28,483 nucleotides of DNA from CAIVAT01 sp037137455 (GCA_037137455.1 JBAXKG010000036.1:1-28483); one strand, 5' to 3'; numbered from the stretch's first letter, positions 16,696 through 25,972 are shown. Program-made: numbers and translations. Notes: generated from the letters alone by a model not told the origin.

Positions 16696-17571
16696 ATGCA
16701 TATTTCCAAAAAAAATATTGATACAGAATGTATTTGGGGTGGATTTTATAGACCTGATCATTTGAAAGTCCGACATAAAAAAGGATTGAGGGTTGTAGTC
16801 TTTGGAAGCGCAATTGGCGGACAGTTGGTTTTAGATTCACTCATAAGGTTCGAACAAAAATATCCTGACTTGTTGACCATTGTAGGTATGGTAACAGATG
16901 ATCCAATTGATCTGAAAGCGAGAATATCATTGAAGAAAAGAATCTGGAATAACTATTCTCCAGGTAAGAGTGCTGAACTCATGAATATGATCATCACTAC
17001 TTCACTGAAAGCAGGGATCCCTTGTTTTACAGGCAAAGTGAAAACTGATTATTTCAGAAAAATATTTTCGTCCTGGAATCCGGAGGTACTTATAATGAAC
17101 TGTTTTGGTCAGAAACTCGATGCATTCCTATACGATTACCCATCTTTGGGGGCTTTTAACTTTCATCCCTCCAATCTGGCATGTAGCATTGGTATCGGAG
17201 CACAGCCCTTTCAGGAAATTATGCATCGCGGTTTGGATACTTCGCCGATCGTGATTCATAAGGTTACCGAAATCATTGATGCCGGACCTGTAGTCGGAAT
17301 TTCTCCGGAGATTAATATTCGTTTACCAGATGGAAGTTATCCATTGAGCATAATTTCTCTCCTAATGAAAATGAATAGTATATGTGGTTGGATGACGATA
17401 GATTTACTTCTCGAAATTCTCGACTGGAAATCCAGTAAGGAAAAGGGAACTTTGACGGCTATTGATTTTAATAAAAAAATTCCGGACGCTATCAAACTAC
17501 AATTGCTGGAACCTGTCAAAACAGATCTTTTGGAAAAATACGAATTACCGCTTCACCCGAAACTCACATAG
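16696..17571 (+). CDS. orphan formyltransferase-fold protein
   Basis: The 291-residue protein contains a formyl_trans_N Rossmann domain starting at LRVVVFGSAIGG (residues 31-42), after a 30-residue N-terminal extension. The catalytic triad of the 10-formyltetrahydrofolate-using family is present: Asn155 and His157 in FNFHPSNL, and Asp195 in IIDAGPVVG. It lacks the C-terminal domain of methionyl-tRNA formyltransferase and the context of purine synthesis, so neither Fmt nor PurN is a good call. It probably formylates an amine on a sugar, amino acid or other small molecule, or acts as a hydrolase. It begins 13 bases after the TonB receptor gene and ends 13 bases before the translocase-like gene, implying co-transcription. 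The acceptor cannot be named. Confidence 0.8.
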   Translation: MHISKKNIDTECIWGGFYRPDHLKVRHKKGLRVVVFGSAIGGQLVLDSLIRFEQKYPDLLTIVGMVTDDPIDLKARISLKKRIWNNYSPGKSAELMNMIITTSLKAGIPCFTGKVKTDYFRKIFSSWNPEVLIMNCFGQKLDAFLYDYPSLGAFNFHPSNLACSIGIGAQPFQEIMHRGLDTSPIVIHKVTEIIDAGPVVGISPEINIRLPDGSYPLSIISLLMKMNSICGWMTIDLLLEILDWKSSKEKGTLTAIDFNKKIPDAIKLQLLEPVKTDLLEKYELPLHPKLT

Positions 17572-17584
17572 CCACCCCGGTAAT

Positions 17585-20512
17585 ATGAAGCAACAAAACT
17601 GGCTCCTGAAGACCCTGAATATCCGAAAAGAGGAAACAAAATCTGTGTTCCTGATGGTGGTTTTCTCTTTTTTTGTGGGATTATCCCTTTCATTTTATTT
17701 TACTGCATCCAATGCCATTTTTCTGAAACATTTTTCACCAAAGATGATTCCTGTTTCATTTATCGCTTCAGGGGTTGTTGTCTATCTGGCATGGTGGATC
17801 TTCTCATTCATTGACAAAAGATCAAGTTTGTCGAGACAAGTCACGCTTAAATTTCTTTTTGTATTTATAACGGTTTTAGCTATAAGTATTGGGGTGTGGG
17901 CATTCGACACAACCTGGCTGGCATTCATAATGTATACATGGGTCAGAGTAATGGTTTACATCACTCTTGTCAATTTCTGGGGCGTGGCTGGCCGGCTTTT
18001 TGATATCCGCCAGGGAAAAAGAATTTTTGGTTTGATAAGTGTCGGTGAGGTGATATCCATTATTATTGGATATTTTTCCATACCGCTGATTCTAAAGTTT
18101 CTCAAAGCGCCTGACCTGCTCTTTCTGGCTTCATTTTCTCTCTTTATCTGCCTGATTTTGGTTTTTGTTCTGTTCAAGACCTTTAAGGATCAACTTCAAA
18201 CGAATAAAATTCCCCCTGCCAGAAATCAAAAAGAGACGAAGTCGGAATGGAATTACTGGAACCTGCTGAAAAAACCCTATTTTCTTATGATATCTTTAAT
18301 GGCTCTTTTACCCATTTTCGGATATCTTTTCGTAGATTTTCTTTTTTTAGCGCAAACCAAGGTCGAATTTGCCAACAACCCGGAGACTATTGCCCGTTTC
18401 TTTGGTATTTTTCTAGGCTCTGTTGCGATTCTTGAACTCATTTTTAAGCTTTTTTCAGGAAGGTTTTTAAATAAATACGGACTAAAACCAAGTCTTCTCG
18501 CCCTCCCCATTATCCTTCTTTTCAGTATTATGCTTGCAGCGATTTTCGGCTCACTTTATGGAACTGTTGGAATGTTTTTTGCATTTATCTCTCTTGCACG
18601 TCTTTTCGAAAGATCTATCCGCGGCGCTGTTTATGAACCGGCTTTTCAGTTACTCTACCAGCCTGTTCCGACCGATCAAAGGCTTCCTTTCCAAAACCAG
18701 ATTGAAGGAATTCCAAAAGCATTGGGCACAGTCATCACAGGGGCAGTTATTTTAATCCTCTCCAGCATACCAGCATTTAACCTTGTTCATTTTAACTGGT
18801 TATTTATTCTTATACTCGGTCTTTGGATATGGATTGCGTACAAAATGTACGATGAATACCGTAATATGCTCAAAACTAAACTGGTTGAACTTAAATCAAT
18901 CGATTTAATTGAGGAGGATCCAATGGTCGCCTTGATTCAGCAAACTTTATCAAAATCTGAACCCGGTCGTATCCAAAAATTGATTGACTTTTTTGATAAA
19001 GTGGAACCAGCCAGTCTTGAAACAGCAAGTGAAAAAATAGCATCTTTATCATCAAATCAGAAAAAGGAAAAAAAGGAAGAAGATTATACATTTGAATATA
19101 TGGTTGACCTTGCCCGGTCTGATTTGGCCCGGGAAAGGTTAATGGCGGCTCAGCTGCTTGGAACTTCAGGAAGATACAATACTTACAAATTGCTTATTAA
19201 TCTCATTAAGGATCCTGATCACAGTGTCAGAAAAGCAGCAATTATATCATCAGGCAAGGTTAAACGAGTTGAACTTTGGCCATACATAATTGAAAATCTC
19301 ATCATTCCCGAGTACACCCATTCAGCAGGATTGGCTTTAAAAATAATCGGGGAACCGATTCTGCAAGACCTGGATCGATTTTTTGAGAAGATAAGCGCTC
19401 ATAAGCAGGTTCAACTTAAAATCCTTCGGATTTACGAATCAATCGGAGGGGAAAAATCAATAAAATATCTCCGTGAAAAACTTTACCATCCCGACAACGA
19501 TATCAGGTTCCAGGTATTACTTTCATTAAGTAATCTCGAATACCATGCTTCTGCAACTGAAATTACTTTCATTAAGCTGGCCATAGAAGATTCGGTTGAA
19601 ACGATGGTTTGGGTCTTGGCATCCTTGAATGATTTAAGCGAACAAAATAACATGTTGCTTCTCCGGCAAGCCCTTTTACTGGAATTGGAGGAGAAAAAAG
19701 AGAATGTGTTCCTGCTATTATCCCTCCTGTATGATTCGAAAACAATTGGACATATCCGTGAACACATTGAAAGCCAGGATGCCAAAGCCAAAATTTATGC
19801 TCTGGAAATCAGTGACATGATAATTTCAGATGAGATCAAAGAGCTGTTTTTCCCAATTTTTGAGGATCTATCAATTCATGACCGTTTAAATCGCTTCAGC
19901 CTGCGTTTTCCGCAGGAAAAGCTTGGATTATTTGAAAGGCTTGAGGAGGTCATTAACAAGGATTATTCAAAAATTAACCGATGGACAAAAGCGTGCGCAA
20001 TTGACACACTTTCGCATATTCAAAAAGTCGATTCTTCAAAGACAGAAGAATTACTTGCAGCCAATATCGTTAATCCTGATCCTCTTATCGGAGAATTATC
20101 GGCATGGATCCTTTACACAAGGTTCAAAAATTACTACTTTGACACCTTGCTCCGCTTTGAGAAAAAGGAGACGATCCAGTTGTCAGGAATTTTTCAAAAA
20201 ATAAAATTGAGGGAAAAGAATGCCGACCTTCTTATTTTTGAAAAAATTGCAAAGCTGAAAGCTACTGAATTCTTTGCACCTGTTAATGAGATAGAGATTC
20301 TTAATCTGGTGATAAGTATCAATGAATCTTATGATACCTCACAAAGCAATCTGCAACATATAAAAGGAACAGATACCGATGCAATGATTGTAAGATCAGA
20401 AGAAGGATATATTCTTCGTATTCCGAATGAGAATATTTATGAAATGATGACAGGTGACCCGGTAATGACAGCGCGTTATCTCAAACTATTTTTTAATAAT
20501 AACAATGCATAA
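17585..20512 (+). CDS. NTT/MFS-like nucleotide translocase with HEAT repeats
   Basis: The ATG at 17585 is chosen because it gives MKQQNWLLKTLNIRKEE directly before the first helix. The same frame is open 41 codons further upstream but overlaps the formyltransferase gene. The 975-residue protein has about 12 membrane helices up to residue 420, in the style of the bacterial ATP/ADP translocase (NTT/TLC) branch of the major facilitator fold. Examples are FERSIRGAVYEPAFQLLYQPVP (341-362) and a charged loop at 200-225. Residues 500-850 are helical HEAT-like repeats (AAQLLGTSGRYNTYKLLINLIKD, PDNDIRFQVLLSLSNL). The tail (880-975) begins like a cyclic-nucleotide-binding domain (FEKIAKLKATEFFAPV) but lacks its phosphate-binding cassette. 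Nucleotide transport is a family-level guess; this could be a receptor-like protein that lost transport. Confidence 0.82.
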   Translation: MKQQNWLLKTLNIRKEETKSVFLMVVFSFFVGLSLSFYFTASNAIFLKHFSPKMIPVSFIASGVVVYLAWWIFSFIDKRSSLSRQVTLKFLFVFITVLAISIGVWAFDTTWLAFIMYTWVRVMVYITLVNFWGVAGRLFDIRQGKRIFGLISVGEVISIIIGYFSIPLILKFLKAPDLLFLASFSLFICLILVFVLFKTFKDQLQTNKIPPARNQKETKSEWNYWNLLKKPYFLMISLMALLPIFGYLFVDFLFLAQTKVEFANNPETIARFFGIFLGSVAILELIFKLFSGRFLNKYGLKPSLLALPIILLFSIMLAAIFGSLYGTVGMFFAFISLARLFERSIRGAVYEPAFQLLYQPVPTDQRLPFQNQIEGIPKALGTVITGAVILILSSIPAFNLVHFNWLFILILGLWIWIAYKMYDEYRNMLKTKLVELKSIDLIEEDPMVALIQQTLSKSEPGRIQKLIDFFDKVEPASLETASEKIASLSSNQKKEKKEEDYTFEYMVDLARSDLARERLMAAQLLGTSGRYNTYKLLINLIKDPDHSVRKAAIISSGKVKRVELWPYIIENLIIPEYTHSAGLALKIIGEPILQDLDRFFEKISAHKQVQLKILRIYESIGGEKSIKYLREKLYHPDNDIRFQVLLSLSNLEYHASATEITFIKLAIEDSVETMVWVLASLNDLSEQNNMLLLRQALLLELEEKKENVFLLLSLLYDSKTIGHIREHIESQDAKAKIYALEISDMIISDEIKELFFPIFEDLSIHDRLNRFSLRFPQEKLGLFERLEEVINKDYSKINRWTKACAIDTLSHIQKVDSSKTEELLAANIVNPDPLIGELSAWILYTRFKNYYFDTLLRFEKKETIQLSGIFQKIKLREKNADLLIFEKIAKLKATEFFAPVNEIEILNLVISINESYDTSQSNLQHIKGTDTDAMIVRSEEGYILRIPNENIYEMMTGDPVMTARYLKLFFNNNNA

Positions 20513-20522
20513 GCGAAGGATT

Positions 20523-23500
20523 ATGAATAAACTGGTCATTCCCTTCTTTTTATTATTCCTTTCAGGGAACATAATGGGGCAACCCTCAAAAGAATATGAG
20601 CAAGGATTTCCGTTTATAAAAAATTTCACACCAACTGATTACAAAGCCCATGCGCAAAACTTCTCAATTACTCGCGACCTTGCCGGGATTCTCTACTTCG
20701 GAAATTTTGCCGGTGTTCTCCAATATGATGGTGAGTTCTGGCGGTTGATCCCAACAGAAAAAACCACTAAAGTCTCTGCCTTGGCAAGTGATAGCCTTGG
20801 GAATGTTTTTGTCGGCGCTTTTGGTGAAATCGGTCTACTTGCACCAAACGACCGGGGAGAACTGATTTTTAAAAGCCTTATCGACTCAACAATGGTTAAG
20901 GCGTCATCATTTCAGGATGTTTTACAGATATTTCCAACAAATGATGGAGTCTATTTCATCACTCAGAAAAATATATTTCTGTACCATGGTGGGAAAATGG
21001 AATCCATAAAACCGGAATATGAAATTATTTCAGCGTTCCATGTAAACAAGACTCTCTTTTTTCAAGTAAAAGATAAGGGGTTGATGAGTTTCAAAGAGAG
21101 AAAATTAATTCCAGTTCCTAAAGGAGATATTGTATCTGGTGCAATTGAGATCAAGGCGATGCTTCCTTACCCGGGCGATCAGATACTTATAGCTACCGGA
21201 ACACAGGGGCTATATCTTCTTGATTCGAATGGTGTCAGGGTTTTTCTTACCCAGTCAGATGACCTGTTTATGAAAAACCTGATTACAGACGGAGTTGCCC
21301 TGTTTGATGGAACTTACGCCATAGGCACTTCACGAAAAGGAGTTATCCTTATTGGACCAGATGGTCAGGTAAGGCAGATTATCGATAAAAAAGCCGTTCT
21401 GCGAAACGAGAGTGTGCAAGCCCTGTTTGCCGATGACAATAATATCCTTTGGGCTGCCTTAAACAATGGGATTGCGATGATTGAAATTCCTTCGCCCCTG
21501 ACATTTTTTGATGAAAAATCGGGTTTGAATGGCGCTGTCAACCATATTTTACGACACAATGGCCGGTTATATGTATCGACATATCAAGGACTCTATTATT
21601 TTGATGAAAAATCTTTCGGATTCCAGACTGTTCCCGAAATCATTTCTGCTTGTTGGGCTGTAATTCCATTTGGGAATCAAATCCTTGCAGCAACATCACA
21701 GGGTTTGTTCCTGGTTTCAAATTTCCATGCAAAACTCGTCAAAGATGGATTTGCATTGTCATTACTAAGTTCATCTTCCGATCCTTCATTGGTTTATATC
21801 GGTGAAATGAAGGGATTCTATTCTGTCAGCAACCAAAATGGAACCTGGAAATCACGGAAGCTTGCCGGCCCTGAAGATGGAATCAATGACCTGATGCAGG
21901 ATGCCGAAGGAAATATATGGGGTTCAACTCTGACAAAAGGCATTTTCAGGTATTCACCCCAACAAGACAAGAGCAGTTTTTTTGCTGAATCATCAGGATT
22001 GCCTGAGACCATTGGGAGCACCATTAATTTAATAGGTGGAAAAATCAGTGTATCCACACGCAAAGGAGTTTATCTTTTTGATTATACCAGCCATTCTTTC
22101 GATAAAATTGGGTTGATAGAATCGGATACCTTGTCAGAAGGTCAATGGTTTTCATTTATTACTGAAGATTCTCATGGTAATTTATGGGTGAATTCCGGTG
22201 ATGAAAGCCATTTAATGTTGCTTGAGAAAAAGGGTGATAAATACCTGATTAATCAAACACCCTTTCTTCCGATAGCCAGTTATGTTATCTGGGCAATAGA
22301 CCCTGAACCCAATGGCATTACATGGGTAGGTGGTCCCGATGGCCTGATCAGGTACAATCCTGAGGTGAAAACGTTAAAACCTGATCCCTATCCTACGCTG
22401 ATCAGAAAAATTACGATAAACAATGATTCGGTTATTTTCTCGGGAAGTGATAGTACACTTCAATCTGGATTAAAGACATTCAGATATGAGGATAACTCTT
22501 TGCGTTTCGAATTTTCCGCACCTTTTTTTGCACCCAAAGGAGAAAACCTGTACCAATACCTTCTTGAAGGGTTCGATGAGACCTGGTCAGATTGGTCAGT
22601 TCAAACAAATAAAGAGTACACGAACCTCCCGAAAGGGAACTACACCTTCCATGTGAAGGCCCGGAACATATATGGAAAGATTGCCCGGGAGGCATCCTGC
22701 AAATTCAGGATCCTTGCTCCTTGGTACACAACCTGGTTGGCTTACATTATTTATATTCTTCTGGCCGCAGGGATAATCTATTTGATATTAATTATCAGGA
22801 ATCGCCAGTTGCTTATGGAGAAGCGTATTCTGGAGCAAAGAATAGCTGACCGGACTGCCGAAGTGGTTCAACAAAAAGAGGAAATTGAGAAGCAATCGGA
22901 GGAACTGTCAAATAAAAATGATGAACTTGAAAAGATCAATACAACTGTTAAATCAATCAATTCTGAGATAAATTTTGAAAATTTACTTCAATCGCTGCTT
23001 GAAAAAATGAAAGTTATAAAGTCGGTGGAAAAATCGACTGCACTTATTTTCGATAAAAAAGTCAACGCATTCAAGTTTAAGGCGAGTTTTGGGTGGGATT
23101 TGCAGCAAATTGCAGATGTTCCGCTCAGTTTAAACGATGCAGAGAAGCGATATCTTAAAAATGCGGAGGAGGTATTTGAGGATATTTTTCTGAAAACAAA
23201 CTTCCAGGGATGGGAAATTGAATCCGTTCTGAATGAGCTTGCAATTCCAAAATCTCTGCTCGTACTGGTTATCAGAGTAGAGAACAAGGTTGAAGCTTTT
23301 CTGATCCTTGAAAACATGAACAGGGAAAATGCATTTGAAGCAAAGGATCTGAGTTTTATAAAAAATTCAAAAGAGCATATCATATCTGCCTTTATCCGGA
23401 CGAGGATTCTCGAGGATTTGCAAAACACATTGCAAAACTTAAAAGAAACCCAGGATCAACTGGTACAGTCTGAAAAGCTGGCATCATTGGGCGCACTTAT

Positions 23501-24251
23501 TGCCGGCATTGCCCATGAAATTCAAAACCCACTGAATTTTGTCAATAATTTTTCGTCGCTCTCGGGTGATCTTACAGAGGAACTATCCGATTTACTTAAA
23601 GAAATGCAAGGCATCATTGCCCCGGAAAAGTACGCCGATATTGATGAGGTTATCGGGATGATCACGGGAAATGTCAAGAAAATCAATGAACATGGAAAAC
23701 GTGCCGAAAGCATTGTAAAAGGGATGTTGCAACATTCACGGGGCAAAACCGGAGAATATGAGCAGGTGGAGATCAACAACCTGGTTTCCGAGTATGTCAA
23801 CCTTGCTTATCATGGCATGCGGGCAAAAGACAATAATTTTAACACCAGTATTAAAACACAATTGGATCCGGAAGTGGGAAAAGCAAGCATTATACCGCAA
23901 GACCTGAGCCGGGTAATCCTCAATATTGTAAACAATTCATGTTATGCGCTTGATGAAAAAATAAAAAGACACATCCCCGGTTTTAGCCCGGAAGTGGTTA
24001 TAAGCACAAAAAAAATAAAGGACAAAATTGAAATCAGGATCAGGGATAATGGAACCGGGATCCCTGATCATGTGCGTGAAAAAATATTCAACCCGTTCTT
24101 CACTACCAAGCCCACCGGCCAGGGAACCGGATTGGGCCTGTCGATGAGTTTCGACATTGTAACTCAGATCCACAAGGGAAAATTGGAGGTCAAATCAAAA
24201 GAGGGAGAATTTACAGAATTTATAATTACCATACCTGAAAAACAATCCTGA
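20523..24251 (+). CDS. propeller/Y_Y_Y/GAF sensor histidine kinase
   Basis: From the ATG at 20523 (an in-frame ATG at 20505 would overlap the previous gene by 8 bases and add six residues) the protein has 1242 residues. A signal peptide (MNKLVIPFFLLFLSGNIMG) is followed by a two-component regulator beta-propeller (about 40-620). A Y_Y_Y domain comes next (FRYEDNSLRFEFSAPFFAP, LEGFDETWSDWS), then one membrane helix near 737-758, a coiled coil, and a GAF-like domain (about 815-960). The kinase core has H-box GIAHEIQNPLNF with His998, NEHGKRAESIVKGML, DNGTGIP and GTGLGLS. The propeller should sense a periplasmic ligand. Unlike classical hybrid systems it ends after the ATPase domain, with no receiver or AraC-type HTH, so it needs a separate response regulator. 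The nearest in the window is the receiver-PP2C at 8768-9952. Confidence 0.92.
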   Translation: MNKLVIPFFLLFLSGNIMGQPSKEYEQGFPFIKNFTPTDYKAHAQNFSITRDLAGILYFGNFAGVLQYDGEFWRLIPTEKTTKVSALASDSLGNVFVGAFGEIGLLAPNDRGELIFKSLIDSTMVKASSFQDVLQIFPTNDGVYFITQKNIFLYHGGKMESIKPEYEIISAFHVNKTLFFQVKDKGLMSFKERKLIPVPKGDIVSGAIEIKAMLPYPGDQILIATGTQGLYLLDSNGVRVFLTQSDDLFMKNLITDGVALFDGTYAIGTSRKGVILIGPDGQVRQIIDKKAVLRNESVQALFADDNNILWAALNNGIAMIEIPSPLTFFDEKSGLNGAVNHILRHNGRLYVSTYQGLYYFDEKSFGFQTVPEIISACWAVIPFGNQILAATSQGLFLVSNFHAKLVKDGFALSLLSSSSDPSLVYIGEMKGFYSVSNQNGTWKSRKLAGPEDGINDLMQDAEGNIWGSTLTKGIFRYSPQQDKSSFFAESSGLPETIGSTINLIGGKISVSTRKGVYLFDYTSHSFDKIGLIESDTLSEGQWFSFITEDSHGNLWVNSGDESHLMLLEKKGDKYLINQTPFLPIASYVIWAIDPEPNGITWVGGPDGLIRYNPEVKTLKPDPYPTLIRKITINNDSVIFSGSDSTLQSGLKTFRYEDNSLRFEFSAPFFAPKGENLYQYLLEGFDETWSDWSVQTNKEYTNLPKGNYTFHVKARNIYGKIAREASCKFRILAPWYTTWLAYIIYILLAAGIIYLILIIRNRQLLMEKRILEQRIADRTAEVVQQKEEIEKQSEELSNKNDELEKINTTVKSINSEINFENLLQSLLEKMKVIKSVEKSTALIFDKKVNAFKFKASFGWDLQQIADVPLSLNDAEKRYLKNAEEVFEDIFLKTNFQGWEIESVLNELAIPKSLLVLVIRVENKVEAFLILENMNRENAFEAKDLSFIKNSKEHIISAFIRTRILEDLQNTLQNLKETQDQLVQSEKLASLGALIAGIAHEIQNPLNFVNNFSSLSGDLTEELSDLLKEMQGIIAPEKYADIDEVIGMITGNVKKINEHGKRAESIVKGMLQHSRGKTGEYEQVEINNLVSEYVNLAYHGMRAKDNNFNTSIKTQLDPEVGKASIIPQDLSRVILNIVNNSCYALDEKIKRHIPGFSPEVVISTKKIKDKIEIRIRDNGTGIPDHVREKIFNPFFTTKPTGQGTGLGLSMSFDIVTQIHKGKLEVKSKEGEFTEFIITIPEKQS

Positions 24252-24271
24252 AGTCGCTAAACCGATTCTAC

Positions 24272-24886
24272 ATGAATAAACTCATATTCTGTTTATTGGC
24301 AGGAATTCTACTAACTTCATCGGCCGGCGGACAAACAATCTTTAAAATCAATCAATACAACATATATTCCAATAAGGAGCTGATGCCCATTATAACATTA
24401 TTCACCAATCATCAATTCAGTGAAAAGGTGAGTGTCACCAGCTATTTTTATATAAATGCTTATCCAAAAAACAGCTGGGGAGAAGGGTTAGCAGGTATTA
24501 CTTATACTCCTGTAAAGGGTATTTCATTGGGCTTTTTGTGCGGTTTTCAATCTAATGAAACAGAAATCTGGCGGGTTTCACCCATTATCATGCTAAGCAA
24601 AAATCGATTTTCCTTTTTTGGCGCATTTGAATTTGGAGGAAAACGCTATCGCTGGGATGCCATGGCTTTTTATTCAGTAAAAGCCTTTAAATTCGGGGCA
24701 GAATTCATCCGTTATTATCAAATGTATGCCACTGGCCCGCGTATTGAATTCACCTTTTTGAAGAAACAGCCCATCACTATTTTTTACACCGGTTTGTGGG
24801 ATTGTACTAATAGCCGTTTTGATTCAATGTTTGGAATATATTCGACATTTGGAGCTTTTAAAAAAGTTACTGCATTAGATGATTAG
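24272..24886 (+). CDS. small predicted outer-membrane beta-barrel protein
   Basis: The 204-residue protein has a clear signal peptide (MNKLIFCLLAGILLTSSAGG, cleavage near GGQ). The mature part consists of alternating aromatic/hydrophobic strands separated by short turns (VSVTSYFYINAYP, GISLGFLCGFQ, RFSFFGAFEFGG, WDAMAFYSVKAFKFGAEFIRYY), consistent with an 8- to 10-stranded outer-membrane barrel. I do not recognise the family. It follows the propeller kinase gene by 20 bases and probably shares its transcript, so it might be the surface partner or target of that sensor. A periplasmic beta-rich protein is the main alternative. Confidence 0.65.
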   Translation: MNKLIFCLLAGILLTSSAGGQTIFKINQYNIYSNKELMPIITLFTNHQFSEKVSVTSYFYINAYPKNSWGEGLAGITYTPVKGISLGFLCGFQSNETEIWRVSPIIMLSKNRFSFFGAFEFGGKRYRWDAMAFYSVKAFKFGAEFIRYYQMYATGPRIEFTFLKKQPITIFYTGLWDCTNSRFDSMFGIYSTFGAFKKVTALDD

Positions 24887-24889
24887 TAT

Positions 24890-24900
24890 ACCCTGACGGG
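24890..24900 (+). repeat. intergenic copy of ACCCTGACGGG
   Basis: The same 11 bases occur at 4181-4191, also just upstream of a gene start. Here the palindromic stem is only CCC/GGG around TGAC. It probably belongs to a short dispersed family; function is unknown. Confidence 0.35.
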
Positions 24901-24920
24901 ATGTTAACAAATATTGAAAT

Positions 24921-25868
24921 ATGAAAGCCTTGGTATTTGATGGAACATTGAAAATAACAGAGGTTGCAAAGCCCCGGCCGGGAAATGATGAAGTTTTAAT
25001 ACGGGTTCTTATCTCATCAATATGTAGTACCGATCTGGAGATTATCAAGGGGTACATGGGTTTCAAAGGGATACTCGGGCATGAATTTGTTGGCGTAGTT
25101 GTAAGCAAATCAAACAGGCTTTATGGTAAAAAAGTTGTGGGAGAGATAAATTGCGCCTGCGGGGAATGTTATTTATGTAAAACGGGTCGGAAAACACATT
25201 GTCAAAACCGTACAGTGCTTGGTATTTATGGTCACGCCGGTGTCTTTACCCGGTATATTGTTTTACCCGAAAAAAACCTGCATATAGTCCCTGATGAACT
25301 TTCACTTACCTCCGCCGTTTTTACAGAACCATTAGCGGCTGCTATTGAAATCTTTGAACAGATTCATATAAAACCATCCCAAAATGTCTTTATTTTCGGG
25401 GCAGGGAAACTCGGACTGCTCATCGCTCAGGTTTTCAAGTTGAACGGTTGTGCTTATAAAATTTTCTCACGTGGAGAAGCAAGAGTTAATAAAGCCCGGT
25501 CGATGGGTATCAACGCGGGTTTGCTGTCGGAGCTGACCGACCTGGATAAAGCAGAAGTTTGTGTTGACTGTACCGGGAACCCGGCAGGGATTAACCTTGC
25601 ACTTTCGCATCTTTACCCAAGGGGAAAACTGGTATTGAAAACCACAGTCGCGAATACTGAAAAAATCGACATGAACCAGATTGTGATAAATGAATTTGAA
25701 ATTATCGGGTCACGGTGCGGACTATTTGAACCTGCATTGAGTTTGCTAAGACAAGGACTGGTGAGAACAAAACCTATGATCACTAAAACTTTTGACTTCA
25801 CCGATATCCTTGATGGCTTCGAACACGCCGCAAAACCAGAGACTTTAAAAGTACTGATACGGCATTAA
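24921..25868 (+). CDS. zinc-dependent medium-chain alcohol dehydrogenase
   Basis: The 315-residue protein belongs to the MDR superfamily. Catalytic zinc ligands are Cys35 (SSICSTD), His54 with Glu55 (GHEFVG), and probably Glu136 (FTEPLAAAIE). The structural zinc lobe has Cys80, Cys83, Cys86 and Cys94 (CGECYLCKTGRKTHC). The NAD(P)-binding Rossmann motif is GAGKLG (160-165). It oxidises a secondary alcohol or polyol to a ketone, or the reverse; resemblance is to the sorbitol, threonine and glucose dehydrogenase branch. At 315 residues it is a little shorter than the usual 340-350, with a compact catalytic domain, but no key residue is missing. It lies 34 bases after the barrel gene and is last in the run; link to the sensors is unproven. 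Confidence 0.9.
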   Translation: MKALVFDGTLKITEVAKPRPGNDEVLIRVLISSICSTDLEIIKGYMGFKGILGHEFVGVVVSKSNRLYGKKVVGEINCACGECYLCKTGRKTHCQNRTVLGIYGHAGVFTRYIVLPEKNLHIVPDELSLTSAVFTEPLAAAIEIFEQIHIKPSQNVFIFGAGKLGLLIAQVFKLNGCAYKIFSRGEARVNKARSMGINAGLLSELTDLDKAEVCVDCTGNPAGINLALSHLYPRGKLVLKTTVANTEKIDMNQIVINEFEIIGSRCGLFEPALSLLRQGLVRTKPMITKTFDFTDILDGFEHAAKPETLKVLIRH

Positions 25869-25922
25869 GGATAACGGCCCGGATGACCTGACATGGCAAG
25901 TATGTGCAAGTAGTGTTTTCTT

Positions 25923-25958
25923 ATCAGAAATGTTTATTTCAAGAAAAAGTTTTCTGAT
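25923..25958 (+). repeat. inverted repeat ATCAGAAA / TTTCTGAT upstream of lipoprotein gene
   Basis: Eight-base arms at 25923-25930 and 25951-25958 are separated by 20 bases. The right arm overlaps the expected -33 position of the promoter at 25973-25980, so an operator is possible. As an RNA hairpin it would be followed by A and not T residues, so it is not a plus-strand terminator. Confidence 0.35.
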
Positions 25959-25972
25959 TAAAAAAAATCACT

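Noticed and set aside
17462..17584. Upstream 41-codon extension of the translocase-like gene
   Set aside because: It overlaps the formyltransferase coding region, has an unlikely composition, and a good ATG at 17585 lies directly before the first membrane helix.
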